In this document: piece after piece, positions 1-5,638 of the stretch
Numbering within the stretch: the stretch's first letter is position 1
Layout of the letters: every line of letters starts with the position of its first letter
NCBI GenBank assembly: GCA_910585505.1
Contig: CAJUFF010000047.1
Location: 1-17,047 of the forward strand
DNA from: an uncultured Ruminiclostridium sp.
GTDB lineage: Bacteria > Bacillota > Clostridia > Oscillospirales > Ruminococcaceae
Direction of reading: 5' to 3'
Length of the DNA stretch: 17,047 nt
The notes under the pieces: generated by a model
Told to the model about the DNA's origin: nothing
What the model saw: only the letters and a program-made list of their open reading frames with translations
Databases searched by the model: none
Translations under genes and position numbers: made by a program

Positions 1-32
1 GTATAGACAAATTTTGTTGTCGATCGGGAATT

Positions 33-153
33 ATACTAATAACCATTTTGACACAAGATAAAATCATAGTCAAAATGGTTATTACACCCGAAGCACTGTT
101 AACCAATTAAAAACCGTTTTTTCCATTTTTTAATTGGTTAACAGTATTAGTAT
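33..153. repeat. Inverted pair of intergenic hairpins (cluster A)
   Basis: Two strong hairpins lie side by side. The first has a perfect 16-bp stem (37-52 with 69-84, arm TAATAACCATTTTGAC, 16-nt loop). The second has a perfect 19-bp stem (95-113 with 127-145, 13-nt loop). The pair is bounded outside by ATACTAAT (33-40) and its reverse complement ATTAGTAT (146-153), and CACC and GCAC sit between the hairpins. There is no coding frame and no terminator-like T tract directly after either stem. The same boundary motifs recur at 1118-1173 and 8751-8953. Function is unknown. A short GACAA/TTGTC inverted repeat at 6-21 is too small to interpret. Nothing else is recognised in bases 1-218. Confidence 0.75.
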
Positions 154-218
154 TAAACACTGCTTTTATAATCTATTCTCCCTATAAAACAAAAAACTCC
201 AAAAATTCTAAAAACCTC

Positions 219-247
219 TTGACAAATCTATAAGACCGTGGTAGTAT
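219..247 (+). promoter_or_regulatory. Sigma-A-type promoter of the BlaI-like repressor gene
   Basis: TTGACA at 219-224 and TAGTAT at 242-247 are separated by 17 bp. They lie 53 bp upstream of the start codon, with an AGAAAGGAG ribosome binding site just before the ATG. The -10 region overlaps a short palindrome (AGTATATACT, 243-252). Confidence 0.7.
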
Positions 248-262
248 ATACTTATTAATAAA

Positions 263-277
263 ACTACTATCGTAGTA
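263..277. promoter_or_regulatory. Probable BlaI-type operator (autoregulation)
   Basis: ACTACTATCGTAGTA contains the inverted repeat TACTA-tcg-TAGTA (265-277). It lies just downstream of the -10 box, where the transcription start is expected. BlaI/MecI/CopY repressors bind short dyads with TAC/GTA half sites, and a dyad here would fit autorepression. The assignment rests on position and symmetry only. Confidence 0.55.
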
Positions 278-299
278 TAAAAAGAAAGGAGCGCCTTTA

Positions 300-671
300 A
301 TGTCAAACCCCATTCCAAACAAGCTCTACGACTCCGAGCTTAAAATAATGGAAGTCCTTTGGAAAAACGGAGACACAAAAGCCAAGCAGATAGCGGATAT
401 TTTATTGAAGGAAGTAGGCTGGAATATCAATACTACCTATACTCTTATAAAGAGGTGTATAAAAAAAGGCGCGATTCAGAGGATTGATCCCAACTTCCTC
501 TGTCACGCCCTTATTCCGAAAGAGCAGGTTCAGGAGGCGGAAACCGACGAATTGATAAATAAGGTCTACGACGGCTCTGCCGATAAGCTTTTTTCCGCTC
601 TTTTGGGGAGAAAAAAACTTTCTGCGGAGCAGCTTGAAAAACTGAAAGAAATAGTTGGCGAGCTTGAATAA
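300..671 (+). CDS. BlaI/MecI/CopY family transcriptional repressor
   Basis: This 123-residue protein matches the BlaI/MecI/CopY (penicillinase repressor) family in length and layout. An N-terminal winged helix (about residues 8-75) includes the typical stretch around ELKIMEVLWKNGD, a recognition helix region near TTYTLIKRCIKKGAI, and a wing. A C-terminal dimerisation helix (about 78-123) ends in the family-like ALLGRKKLSAEQLEKLKEIV. Family members repress beta-lactamase, copper or multidrug genes and are inactivated by the partner protease BlaR1. No BlaR1-type sensor or beta-lactamase gene lies in the window, so its targets and signal are unknown. It is probably autoregulated through the dyad at 263-277. 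The start has a good AGAAAGGAG ribosome binding site. It is monocistronic, with a terminator 50 bp downstream. Confidence 0.88.
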   Translation: MSNPIPNKLYDSELKIMEVLWKNGDTKAKQIADILLKEVGWNINTTYTLIKRCIKKGAIQRIDPNFLCHALIPKEQVQEAETDELINKVYDGSADKLFSALLGRKKLSAEQLEKLKEIVGELE

Positions 672-723
672 ACTCGGAAAAGAGTGAAAAATAGGTTGTA
701 AAAAACCATACTTTTTTAAATTT

Positions 724-758
724 AAAAGAAGTGCACAACTCGGTTATGCACTTCTTTT
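724..758. terminator. Bidirectional intrinsic terminator
   Basis: A 12-bp perfect stem (AAAAGAAGTGCA, 724-735, with 747-758) has an 11-nt loop and T-rich sequence on both sides. It lies between the convergent BlaI-type gene (+) and the feo operon (-) and can serve both. Confidence 0.8.
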
Positions 759-775
759 TAAATAATAAGCTTTTT

Positions 776-961
776 TTATTTAATGTCGTCATTCATTTTA
801 CCGTGACAGTTCCCCCCCATAGGACAGCATCCGCAGTCGTTACCGCAGGAACACTTCCCGTTTTTCCTGCTTTTTATCATTGACATAAAAATTCCTATTA
901 CAATCACCGACAAGACAACACAAATCACTATTGTGGACAGGTTTTCGGAAATCCAAATCAT
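776..961 (-). CDS. FeoB-associated Cys-rich membrane protein
   Basis: This 61-residue protein has one N-terminal transmembrane helix (about residues 8-30, rich in V and I). A basic stop-transfer (KSRKNGK) follows, then a short Cys-rich tail with CSCGNDCGCC and a further Cys near GGNC (six Cys in all). This is the hallmark of the small FeoB-associated Cys-rich membrane protein family found beside feoB in many Clostridia. The precise role is not established; a part in iron handling or in stabilising FeoB is the usual guess. The start has a good AAAGGAG site 7 bp upstream. It is the last gene of the feoA-feoB series on this strand, separated from feoB by the inverted-repeat element at 981-1217, and is followed by the terminator at 724-758. 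Confidence 0.85.
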   Translation of the reverse strand: MIWISENLSTIVICVVLSVIVIGIFMSMIKSRKNGKCSCGNDCGCCPMGGNCHGKMNDDIK

Positions 962-1058
962 TGATTGCTCCTTTCTTTATACTATAGCAATCCAAAAAAA
1001 GTTTAAACAAAATTTTACAAACAGTGCAAAAAAACACAAGCTTTGGGGGCGTTGCCCC

Positions 1059-1113
1059 GTCCTTTGGACTCCCCCGCTTCCCTTTCGGACTCCGAAAGGG
1101 AAGCGGAAAGGAC
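1059..1113. repeat. G+C-rich nested hairpin inside the MITE-like element
   Basis: An outer GTCCTTT (1059-1065) pairs with AAAGGAC (1107-1113). An inner 16-bp perfect stem (CCGCTTCCCTTTCGGA, 1074-1089, with 1091-1106) has a one-base loop. It sits next to a GGGGC-GTT-GCCCC hairpin at 1046-1058. No T tract follows, so it is not a standard terminator. It is probably a structural part of the element. Confidence 0.6.
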
Positions 1114-1117
1114 AAAT

Positions 1118-1173
1118 ATACTAATATCGGTTTTAAAAGCCATTTTATCCACTTTTTAAACCGATATTAGTAT
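1118..1173. repeat. Single ATACTAAT-family hairpin (cluster B)
   Basis: A 22-bp stem with one mismatch (1118-1139 with 1152-1173) begins with ATACTAAT and ends with ATTAGTAT. The 12-nt loop reads ccattttatcca, very close to the loop of the second hairpin of cluster A (ccgttttttccat), although the stems differ. It is nested in the 981-1217 element. Confidence 0.7.
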
Positions 1174-1216
1174 TAGTCGCTTCGCTCCTATTTATATTTT
1201 TGTTGGATTGCTATAG

Positions 1217-3604
1217 TTAAACCCTTACCCTGCTCTTCCTGAATAACAGCCACCCGGCAATTACCAACACAGCTGCCGCTGCTAATATCCCGAAAATATT
1301 CCCGTTCCCTATAAACATATTTCCCAATTGATACACAATCAGCGACATCCCATATGCAAACGCACATTGATACCCTATCGCGAACCACGTCCACCTTGCG
1401 CTGTTCATCTCTCTTCTAATAGCTCCTATCGCCGCGAAACAGGGCGCGCACAGAAGGTTGAACAGAAGGAACGAATACCCGGCCAGAGGAGTCATAGCCG
1501 CGAAATCCAGAACTCCGAATACGCCTACGATTTCCTCTTTGGCTACAAGCCCCATAATGGTGGCGACAGCTGCCGTTTCAGTGCCGAATCCCAGCGGTGC
1601 AAAAATCGGACTTATGAAGCCGCCTATAATGTCGAGAACGCTTATAGCTTCGGCCGCATTTTCGTTTAAATAGCCGAATACGGTTCCGCTTTCCGCCGCA
1701 TAGGTTCCGAAGCTGCTCCCCAGCCAAATTATTACGGAAGAAAGAAGTATAATGGTACCCGCTTTTTTGATAAACGACCACGATCTTTCCCACATGGAGT
1801 GCATTATATTCCCGAAGGTCGGCATGTGATAGGCGGGAAGTTCCATTACAAATGGCGCGGGATCGCCGGCGAACATCTTTGTTTTCTTAAGCATTATTCC
1901 CGAAATAACGATAGCCGCCACCCCGGCGAAATAAGCGCTGGGCGCTACCCACCACGCCCCGTCGAACAAAGCCGAGGATATAAGCGCGATAATCGGAAGC
2001 TTTGCGCCGCAAGGGATAAAAGTGGTAGTCATAATGGTCATTCTCCGATCCCGCTGATTTTCAATGGTACGGCTTGCCATTATTCCCGGTACGCCGCAGC
2101 CCGTTCCTATAAGCATGGGAATAAATGATTTTCCAGAAAGTCCGAACTTACGGAATATTTTATCCATTACAAATGCAATGCGCGCCATATAGCCGCAGGC
2201 TTCAAGAAACGCAAGCAGGATAAACAGCACCATCATCTGAGGCAGGAAGCCCAATACCGCGCCTACACCCGCGACTATTCCATCCAGCAGCAGGCTTTTA
2301 AGCCAACCCGCGCAGTTTATCGCGTCAAGCCCATTTTCGGCAAGGATCGGAATACCCGGTACCCATATTCCGTAATCGGAAGTATCGGGAATATTTTCCC
2401 GCGCGGATTCCGTCATTCCCGCAAGATCAAAGCCGTTCTCACTCATAACATCGCCGTAGCTCTCCAACGCTTCGGCAAAGGAGTCGTAATCACGGTCTTC
2501 TATGGCGGAATTTACATCTTCCGATCCTAACACTCCCGCTTCTGCGGCAAGCGCGGCCGTTTCCTTGACGGTATCGGTCCAGATATTGGCTTCGGCGTAT
2601 TCTTCCAACGCTTGGTTATATTCGGCGCTGCCTATCCCCAACAAATGCCAGCCATCGCCGAACACTCCGTCGTTCATCCAGTCGGTGCATAAGGTGCCTA
2701 CGGTGCTTATTGAAAGGTAGTACACCAAAAACATTATCACCGCGAAAATAGGAAGAGCCGCAAAGCGGTTGGTAACCACTCTGTCTATTTTATCCGACAT
2801 CGTGAGCTGTCCCGTATTCTTTTTGATATAACAGCTTTTTATTATCGAATCTATGTATATGTACCGCTCGTTGGTTATTATGCTTTCCGCGTCGTCGTCC
2901 ATTTCCTTTTCCGCCGAGCGTATATCGTTTTCAATGTGATTTTTTACGCTGTCGGAAATATTAAGCTGTTCTATTGCCTTTTCGTCACGTTCAAAAAGCT
3001 TGATGGAATACCAGCGCTGCTGTTCCGGGGGAAGGTCGTGTACCGTGGCTTCCTCAATATGAGCGAGAGCGTGCTCCACCGCTCCCGAAAAGGTGTGCAT
3101 GGGCATGGGTTTTCCCTTTTGGGCGGCTTCAACCGCAAGCTCCGCCGCTTCTGTAATACCGGTGCTTTTTAACGCGGATATGGTGACTACTTTACATCCC
3201 AACGCCCTTGAAAGCTCATCGGTGTTTATTTTATCTCCGTTTTTCTCCACAACGTCCATCATATTTATGGCGATCACCACGGGAATCCCAAGCTCCGCAA
3301 GCTGAGTTGTAAGGTACAGGTTTCTCTCAAGATTGGTTCCGTCCACTATGTTTAAAATAGCGTCTGGGCGTTCCGTTATAAGATAGTTTCGCGCCACCAC
3401 CTCTTCAAGAGTATAGGGTGAAAGCGAATATATTCCGGGAAGGTCGGTTATGGTAACGTCTTCTCGCTTTTTCATTTTCCCTTCTTTTTTTTCCACGGTA
3501 ACGCCGGGCCAGTTTCCCACAAACTGGTTAGATCCCGTAAGCGCGTTGAAAAGCGTAGTCTTTCCGCAGTTGGGATTTCCCGCCAAAGCAATTGTCACAG
3601 CCAT
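1217..3604 (-). CDS. feoB: Ferrous iron transport protein B (GTPase/permease)
   Basis: This 795-residue inner-membrane Fe(II) transporter has an N-terminal G domain. All G motifs are visible: G1 GNPNCGKT (9-16), G2 Thr in GVTVE (about 36), G3 DLPG (54-57), G4 NMMD (114-117) and G5 SALKS (143-147). A helical GDI-like region follows (about 165-265), then the membrane domain. This holds the gate-type signatures GTGCGVPGIM (500-509), a GYMARIAFVMDK stretch (471-482) and AKEEIVGVFGVL near the C-terminus. An acidic, Ala/Glu-rich insert of about 90 residues (about 325-415) lies between the first membrane segment and LLLDGIVAGVG. It is longer than in E. coli-type FeoB, but I believe similar inserts occur in other clostridial FeoB. 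The start has a usable AAAAAGGAGA site. It follows feoA by 75 bp with a DtxR-like dyad in the gap, and its stop codon abuts the MITE-like element. Confidence 0.97.
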   Translation of the reverse strand: MAVTIALAGNPNCGKTTLFNALTGSNQFVGNWPGVTVEKKEGKMKKREDVTITDLPGIYSLSPYTLEEVVARNYLITERPDAILNIVDGTNLERNLYLTTQLAELGIPVVIAINMMDVVEKNGDKINTDELSRALGCKVVTISALKSTGITEAAELAVEAAQKGKPMPMHTFSGAVEHALAHIEEATVHDLPPEQQRWYSIKLFERDEKAIEQLNISDSVKNHIENDIRSAEKEMDDDAESIITNERYIYIDSIIKSCYIKKNTGQLTMSDKIDRVVTNRFAALPIFAVIMFLVYYLSISTVGTLCTDWMNDGVFGDGWHLLGIGSAEYNQALEEYAEANIWTDTVKETAALAAEAGVLGSEDVNSAIEDRDYDSFAEALESYGDVMSENGFDLAGMTESARENIPDTSDYGIWVPGIPILAENGLDAINCAGWLKSLLLDGIVAGVGAVLGFLPQMMVLFILLAFLEACGYMARIAFVMDKIFRKFGLSGKSFIPMLIGTGCGVPGIMASRTIENQRDRRMTIMTTTFIPCGAKLPIIALISSALFDGAWWVAPSAYFAGVAAIVISGIMLKKTKMFAGDPAPFVMELPAYHMPTFGNIMHSMWERSWSFIKKAGTIILLSSVIIWLGSSFGTYAAESGTVFGYLNENAAEAISVLDIIGGFISPIFAPLGFGTETAAVATIMGLVAKEEIVGVFGVLDFAAMTPLAGYSFLLFNLLCAPCFAAIGAIRREMNSARWTWFAIGYQCAFAYGMSLIVYQLGNMFIGNGNIFGILAAAAVLVIAGWLLFRKSRVRV

Positions 3605-3636
3605 TTTTATATGTCTCCTTTTTAGAAATTTCTTTT

Positions 3637-3654
3637 AGTTGGTATAGGCTAACT
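3637..3654. promoter_or_regulatory. Iron-regulator operator copy 1 (between feoA and feoB)
   Basis: AGTTGGTATAGGCTAACT is an imperfect 18-bp dyad (AGTT/AACT ends). It matches the copy at 4058-4075 in 15 of 18 positions. On the minus strand a TTGACA (3658-3663) lies directly upstream but lacks a good -10, so a weak internal promoter ahead of feoB is possible and not shown. The general form resembles DtxR/IdeR boxes. Confidence 0.55.
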
Positions 3655-3679
3655 CATTGTCAAAAAAATAATCCCTATC

Positions 3680-3901
3680 TTACTCTGTTTCAATCATTTC
3701 CGCGTCCGCTTTTCTTAAAGAAAGCTCGTATCCCCTTACGTTGATTTCAATGGGGTCGCCGAGAGGCGCAACCTTACGTACGGTAATTGTCACTCCTTTA
3801 GTGATTCCCATATCCATAATCCGTCTTCTTATGGCTCCCTCGCCGTGAACCTTTACAACCCTGACGGTCTCTCCGATTTTGGCTTGCTTAAGAGTATTCA
3901 T
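3680..3901 (-). CDS. feoA: Ferrous iron transport protein A
   Basis: This 73-residue cytoplasmic protein has the SH3-like FeoA fold. It shows the family pattern of an N-terminal beta strand (GETVRVVKVHG), a short helix ending in RRRIMDMGITKG, and a final segment with APLGDPIEINVRGYELSLRK. FeoA is thought to bind and modulate FeoB and is required for ferrous iron uptake. Length is typical (about 75). It is the first gene of the feo operon, with a consensus promoter 75 bp upstream and an AAAGGA site. Two 18-bp operator-like dyads lie upstream, one right behind the -10 box, so repression under iron-replete conditions is likely. Confidence 0.95.
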   Translation of the reverse strand: MNTLKQAKIGETVRVVKVHGEGAIRRRIMDMGITKGVTITVRKVAPLGDPIEINVRGYELSLRKADAEMIETE

Positions 3902-3951
3902 ATGGTTGTGTCCTTTCTTTTTCTTATATCTCTGAGTCTATCTATCTGTAT

Positions 3952-3969
3952 AGTTAGCTCCTGTTAACT
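3952..3969. promoter_or_regulatory. Iron-regulator operator copy 2 (feoA transcription start)
   Basis: AGTTAGCTCCTGTTAACT is an 18-bp dyad (AGTTAgC...GtTAACT). It lies just downstream of the feoA -10 box, about where transcription begins, the classic position for a repressor. It matches the copy at 4058-4075 in 14 of 18 bases and keeps both half sites. Confidence 0.65.
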
Positions 3970-3975
3970 AAGTTT

Positions 3976-4004
3976 ATTATAATTTAAAAAAATGTTTTTG
4001 TCAA
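3976..4004 (-). promoter_or_regulatory. Consensus promoter of the feo operon
   Basis: Read on the minus strand, TTGACA (4004-3999) and TATAAT (3981-3976) are separated by exactly 17 bp of A/T-rich DNA. Both hexamers match the sigma-A consensus fully, so strong transcription would be expected when the adjacent operator is free. Confidence 0.85.
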
Positions 4005-4057
4005 CGTATTTTTTCTATTTTTTTTTCGGAAGCGACATTTTTGTTGAATATGTTATA

Positions 4058-4075
4058 AGTTAGCATAGGTTAACT
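4058..4075. promoter_or_regulatory. Iron-regulator operator copy 3 (upstream of feoA)
   Basis: AGTTAGCATAGGTTAACT is the most symmetrical copy of the 18-bp dyad (AGTTA/TAACT arms). It sits about 50 bp upstream of the feoA -35 box and about 70 bp upstream of the -35 of the divergent GntR operon. The half site resembles the TTAGGTTAG of DtxR/IdeR boxes and not a Fur box. A partial copy (TTAGCATAG) recurs at 4201-4209. Confidence 0.6.
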
Positions 4076-4143
4076 CTTTCTCTTGTGCATTTTTAACATC
4101 GGAAAACTTTCTATAAAAATATCTGCATATTTCATTTTACCTC

Positions 4144-4172
4144 TTGACAAATTCTTACAAAACATTTATAAT
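4144..4172 (+). promoter_or_regulatory. Consensus promoter of the GntR/ABC operon
   Basis: TTGACA (4144-4149) and TATAAT (4167-4172) have a 17-bp spacer, a perfect sigma-A promoter. It is divergent from the feo promoter. Confidence 0.85.
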
Positions 4173-4179
4173 ATTAACT

Positions 4180-4198
4180 GTACTACTAATAATAATAC
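4180..4198. promoter_or_regulatory. Possible operator for the YtrA-type repressor
   Basis: GTACTACTAATAATAATAC is an imperfect 19-bp dyad with GTA/TAC ends and TA steps in register. It begins 8 bp after the -10 box, where a repressor would block transcription. YtrA-type GntR repressors usually control their own operon. The call rests on position and partial symmetry; the A/T richness makes chance symmetry possible. Confidence 0.4.
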
Positions 4199-4239
4199 AA
4201 TTAGCATAGTTTTGACAAAACGGAGGTGAAGCATCGGAA

Positions 4240-4656
4240 ATGTTTTTAACGGTAAATATGAGGGATAAACGCCCTATATACAAGCAGATAGTTGGAGGGA
4301 TAAAAGACATGATTCTATCGGGAGAGCTTAAGTCCGACGAACAGATACCGTCTGTAAGGCAGCTTGCTACCGATATGAACATAAACCCCAACACCATCGC
4401 CAAGGCTTACGCCGAATTGGAGCGGGCAGGAGTGGTTTACAGCGCTATGGGCAGAGGGTATTTTGTCAGCCCCGATCTTACCGGAGCAAGGGCGGAAGAG
4501 AAGGAGGAAATAAAGCGCGCCCTTCTGCACTGTGTAAAAAACGCCGAAAGATGCGGCGTGGAAAAAGCTTGCATTACGGAAATGGCTCTTTCCGCCATTG
4601 ACGAGGCTTATAAGGAAAAAAACGAAAGGAACGGCGAAAATGATAAAAATAGATAA
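4240..4656 (+). CDS. GntR family transcriptional regulator, YtrA type
   Basis: This 138-residue protein has an N-terminal GntR winged helix-turn-helix (about residues 10-75). Visible motifs are PIYKQIVGGIKDMILSGEL, the recognition stretch IPSVRQLATDMNINPNTIAKAY, and the wing VYSAMGRGYFV. The short C-terminal helical part (about 80-138) lacks a ligand-binding domain, which is the hallmark of the YtrA subfamily. These regulators repress adjacent ABC transporter genes and are often linked to cell-envelope stress or peptide antibiotics. A GGAGGTG lies 11-13 bp before this start, slightly farther than ideal; Met7 is an alternative but is worse placed. The 3' end overlaps the ATPase start by 17 bp, which implies translational coupling. 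Confidence 0.9.
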   Translation: MFLTVNMRDKRPIYKQIVGGIKDMILSGELKSDEQIPSVRQLATDMNINPNTIAKAYAELERAGVVYSAMGRGYFVSPDLTGARAEEKEEIKRALLHCVKNAERCGVEKACITEMALSAIDEAYKEKNERNGENDKNR

Positions 4657-5638
4657 TGTAACAAAGCGTTACCGTGATTCGGATACGTTATCCTTAGACA
4701 ATATCAGTTTGGATATCCCCGATGGCAGCATAGTGGGGCTTATAGGCGTTAACGGCGCGGGAAAATCCACTCTCTTAAGAATCGCGGCAGGCATTTACAA
4801 ACAGGACGGCGGAGCTGTACTGATAGACGGGGATCCGGTTTACGAAAACATCAAGGCAAAGGCGAAGATAGCCTATATAAGCGACGAGCAGTATTACCGC
4901 CCCGCTTCGAGCATGAAGAAAATGGCGTCCGTGTACAATTACTTAAGAGAAGGGTTTTCCATGAAGAAATTTTACGCTCTCGCTGAGGATTTTGGATTAA
5001 ACGTAAACAAAAGCCTTTCAAGCTTTTCCAAGGGAATGAGAAGGCAGAACGACGTTATAACCGCCTTGTCCTGCGAAGCGAAGTATATATTATGCGACGA
5101 AACCTTTGACGGCCTCGATCCCATAACAAGGGAAAAAACCAAGAGGATATTTATTGAAAATGTGGCGGACGAGGGCGCCACCATACTGCTGGCTTCCCAC
5201 AACCTTAAGGAACTGGAGGATATATGCGACAGGATAGTGCTGTTAGACAATGGCAGACTTGTGTTCAGCGCGGAGCTGGACGACCTTAAGGATTCGGTGA
5301 ACAAATATCAGGTAATGTTTCGGAACAACAATTTCCCACTTGATATTGTTGACCCCGTTCGCCCCGTATTGCTTAAACAGAGCGGACAGATAATAAGTTT
5401 TATCGCGGCGGGAAATGAGGAATTTGTACGGAAAAGCCTTGAAGCGGCGGCGAGAGACAAAGGCAACGAGCTTGCTTATATGGAAGCGCTGCCTTTGAGT
5501 CTTGACGAAATTTTTTCCTATAAGCTTAAGGAAACGGGAATGAGCGGACTTTCGAAGATAAGCGAGGCGTTGGGCTGCGAGGCGTCGTGTGAAGCCGCTC
5601 CCGAAGAAAAGAGAGAAAAACAAGGAGGCGAGATATAA
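4640..5638 (+). CDS. ABC transporter ATP-binding protein
   Basis: This 332-residue ABC ATPase shows Walker A GVNGAGKST (36-44), a Q-loop region near YISDEQYY, and the signature SFSKGMRRQ in place of LSGGQ. It also shows Walker B/D-loop YILCDETFDGLDP and the H-loop in LLASHNLKELED. The KGM-type signature and the roughly 100-residue C-terminal extension are common in ATPases of YtrB/EcsA-like exporters. I chose ATG 4640 over an in-frame ATG at 4598 because it has an AAAGGA site 9 bp upstream and begins directly with the conserved MIKIDNVTKRY. It would pair with the permease encoded next (stop and start overlap by one base, TAATG). The substrate is not known. Confidence 0.92.
   Translation: MIKIDNVTKRYRDSDTLSLDNISLDIPDGSIVGLIGVNGAGKSTLLRIAAGIYKQDGGAVLIDGDPVYENIKAKAKIAYISDEQYYRPASSMKKMASVYNYLREGFSMKKFYALAEDFGLNVNKSLSSFSKGMRRQNDVITALSCEAKYILCDETFDGLDPITREKTKRIFIENVADEGATILLASHNLKELEDICDRIVLLDNGRLVFSAELDDLKDSVNKYQVMFRNNNFPLDIVDPVRPVLLKQSGQIISFIAAGNEEFVRKSLEAAARDKGNELAYMEALPLSLDEIFSYKLKETGMSGLSKISEALGCEASCEAAPEEKREKQGGEI

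Larger units (their letters stand above)
981..1217. mobile_element. MITE-like element with 15-bp terminal inverted repeats
   Basis: ACTATAGCAATCCAA at 981-995 is repeated exactly in inverse at 1203-1217, enclosing 207 bp of non-coding sequence full of secondary structure. Inside are a GGGGC/GCCCC hairpin (1046-1058), a long G+C-rich hairpin (1059-1113) and one copy of the ATACTAAT hairpin family (1118-1173). No open frame inside looks real. The right end touches the last base of the feoB stop codon. Terminal repeats, small size and lack of coding capacity fit a miniature inverted-repeat transposable element. I see no clear target site duplication, so transposition is an inference. It lies between feoB and the FeoB-associated gene. 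Confidence 0.6.

Noticed and set aside
840..1124. Short open frames across the MITE-like element on both strands
   Set aside because: No ribosome binding sites, no similarity to known proteins, and they run through palindromic non-coding DNA.
3902..4239. A metal riboswitch in the feo/GntR intergenic region
   Set aside because: The leader before feoA is short and holds protein-type dyads and promoters; I see no conserved riboswitch structure.
4598..4639. Upstream start for the ABC ATPase
   Set aside because: It would lie inside the GntR gene without a ribosome binding site; ATG 4640 has AAAGGA and begins at the conserved ATPase N-terminus.
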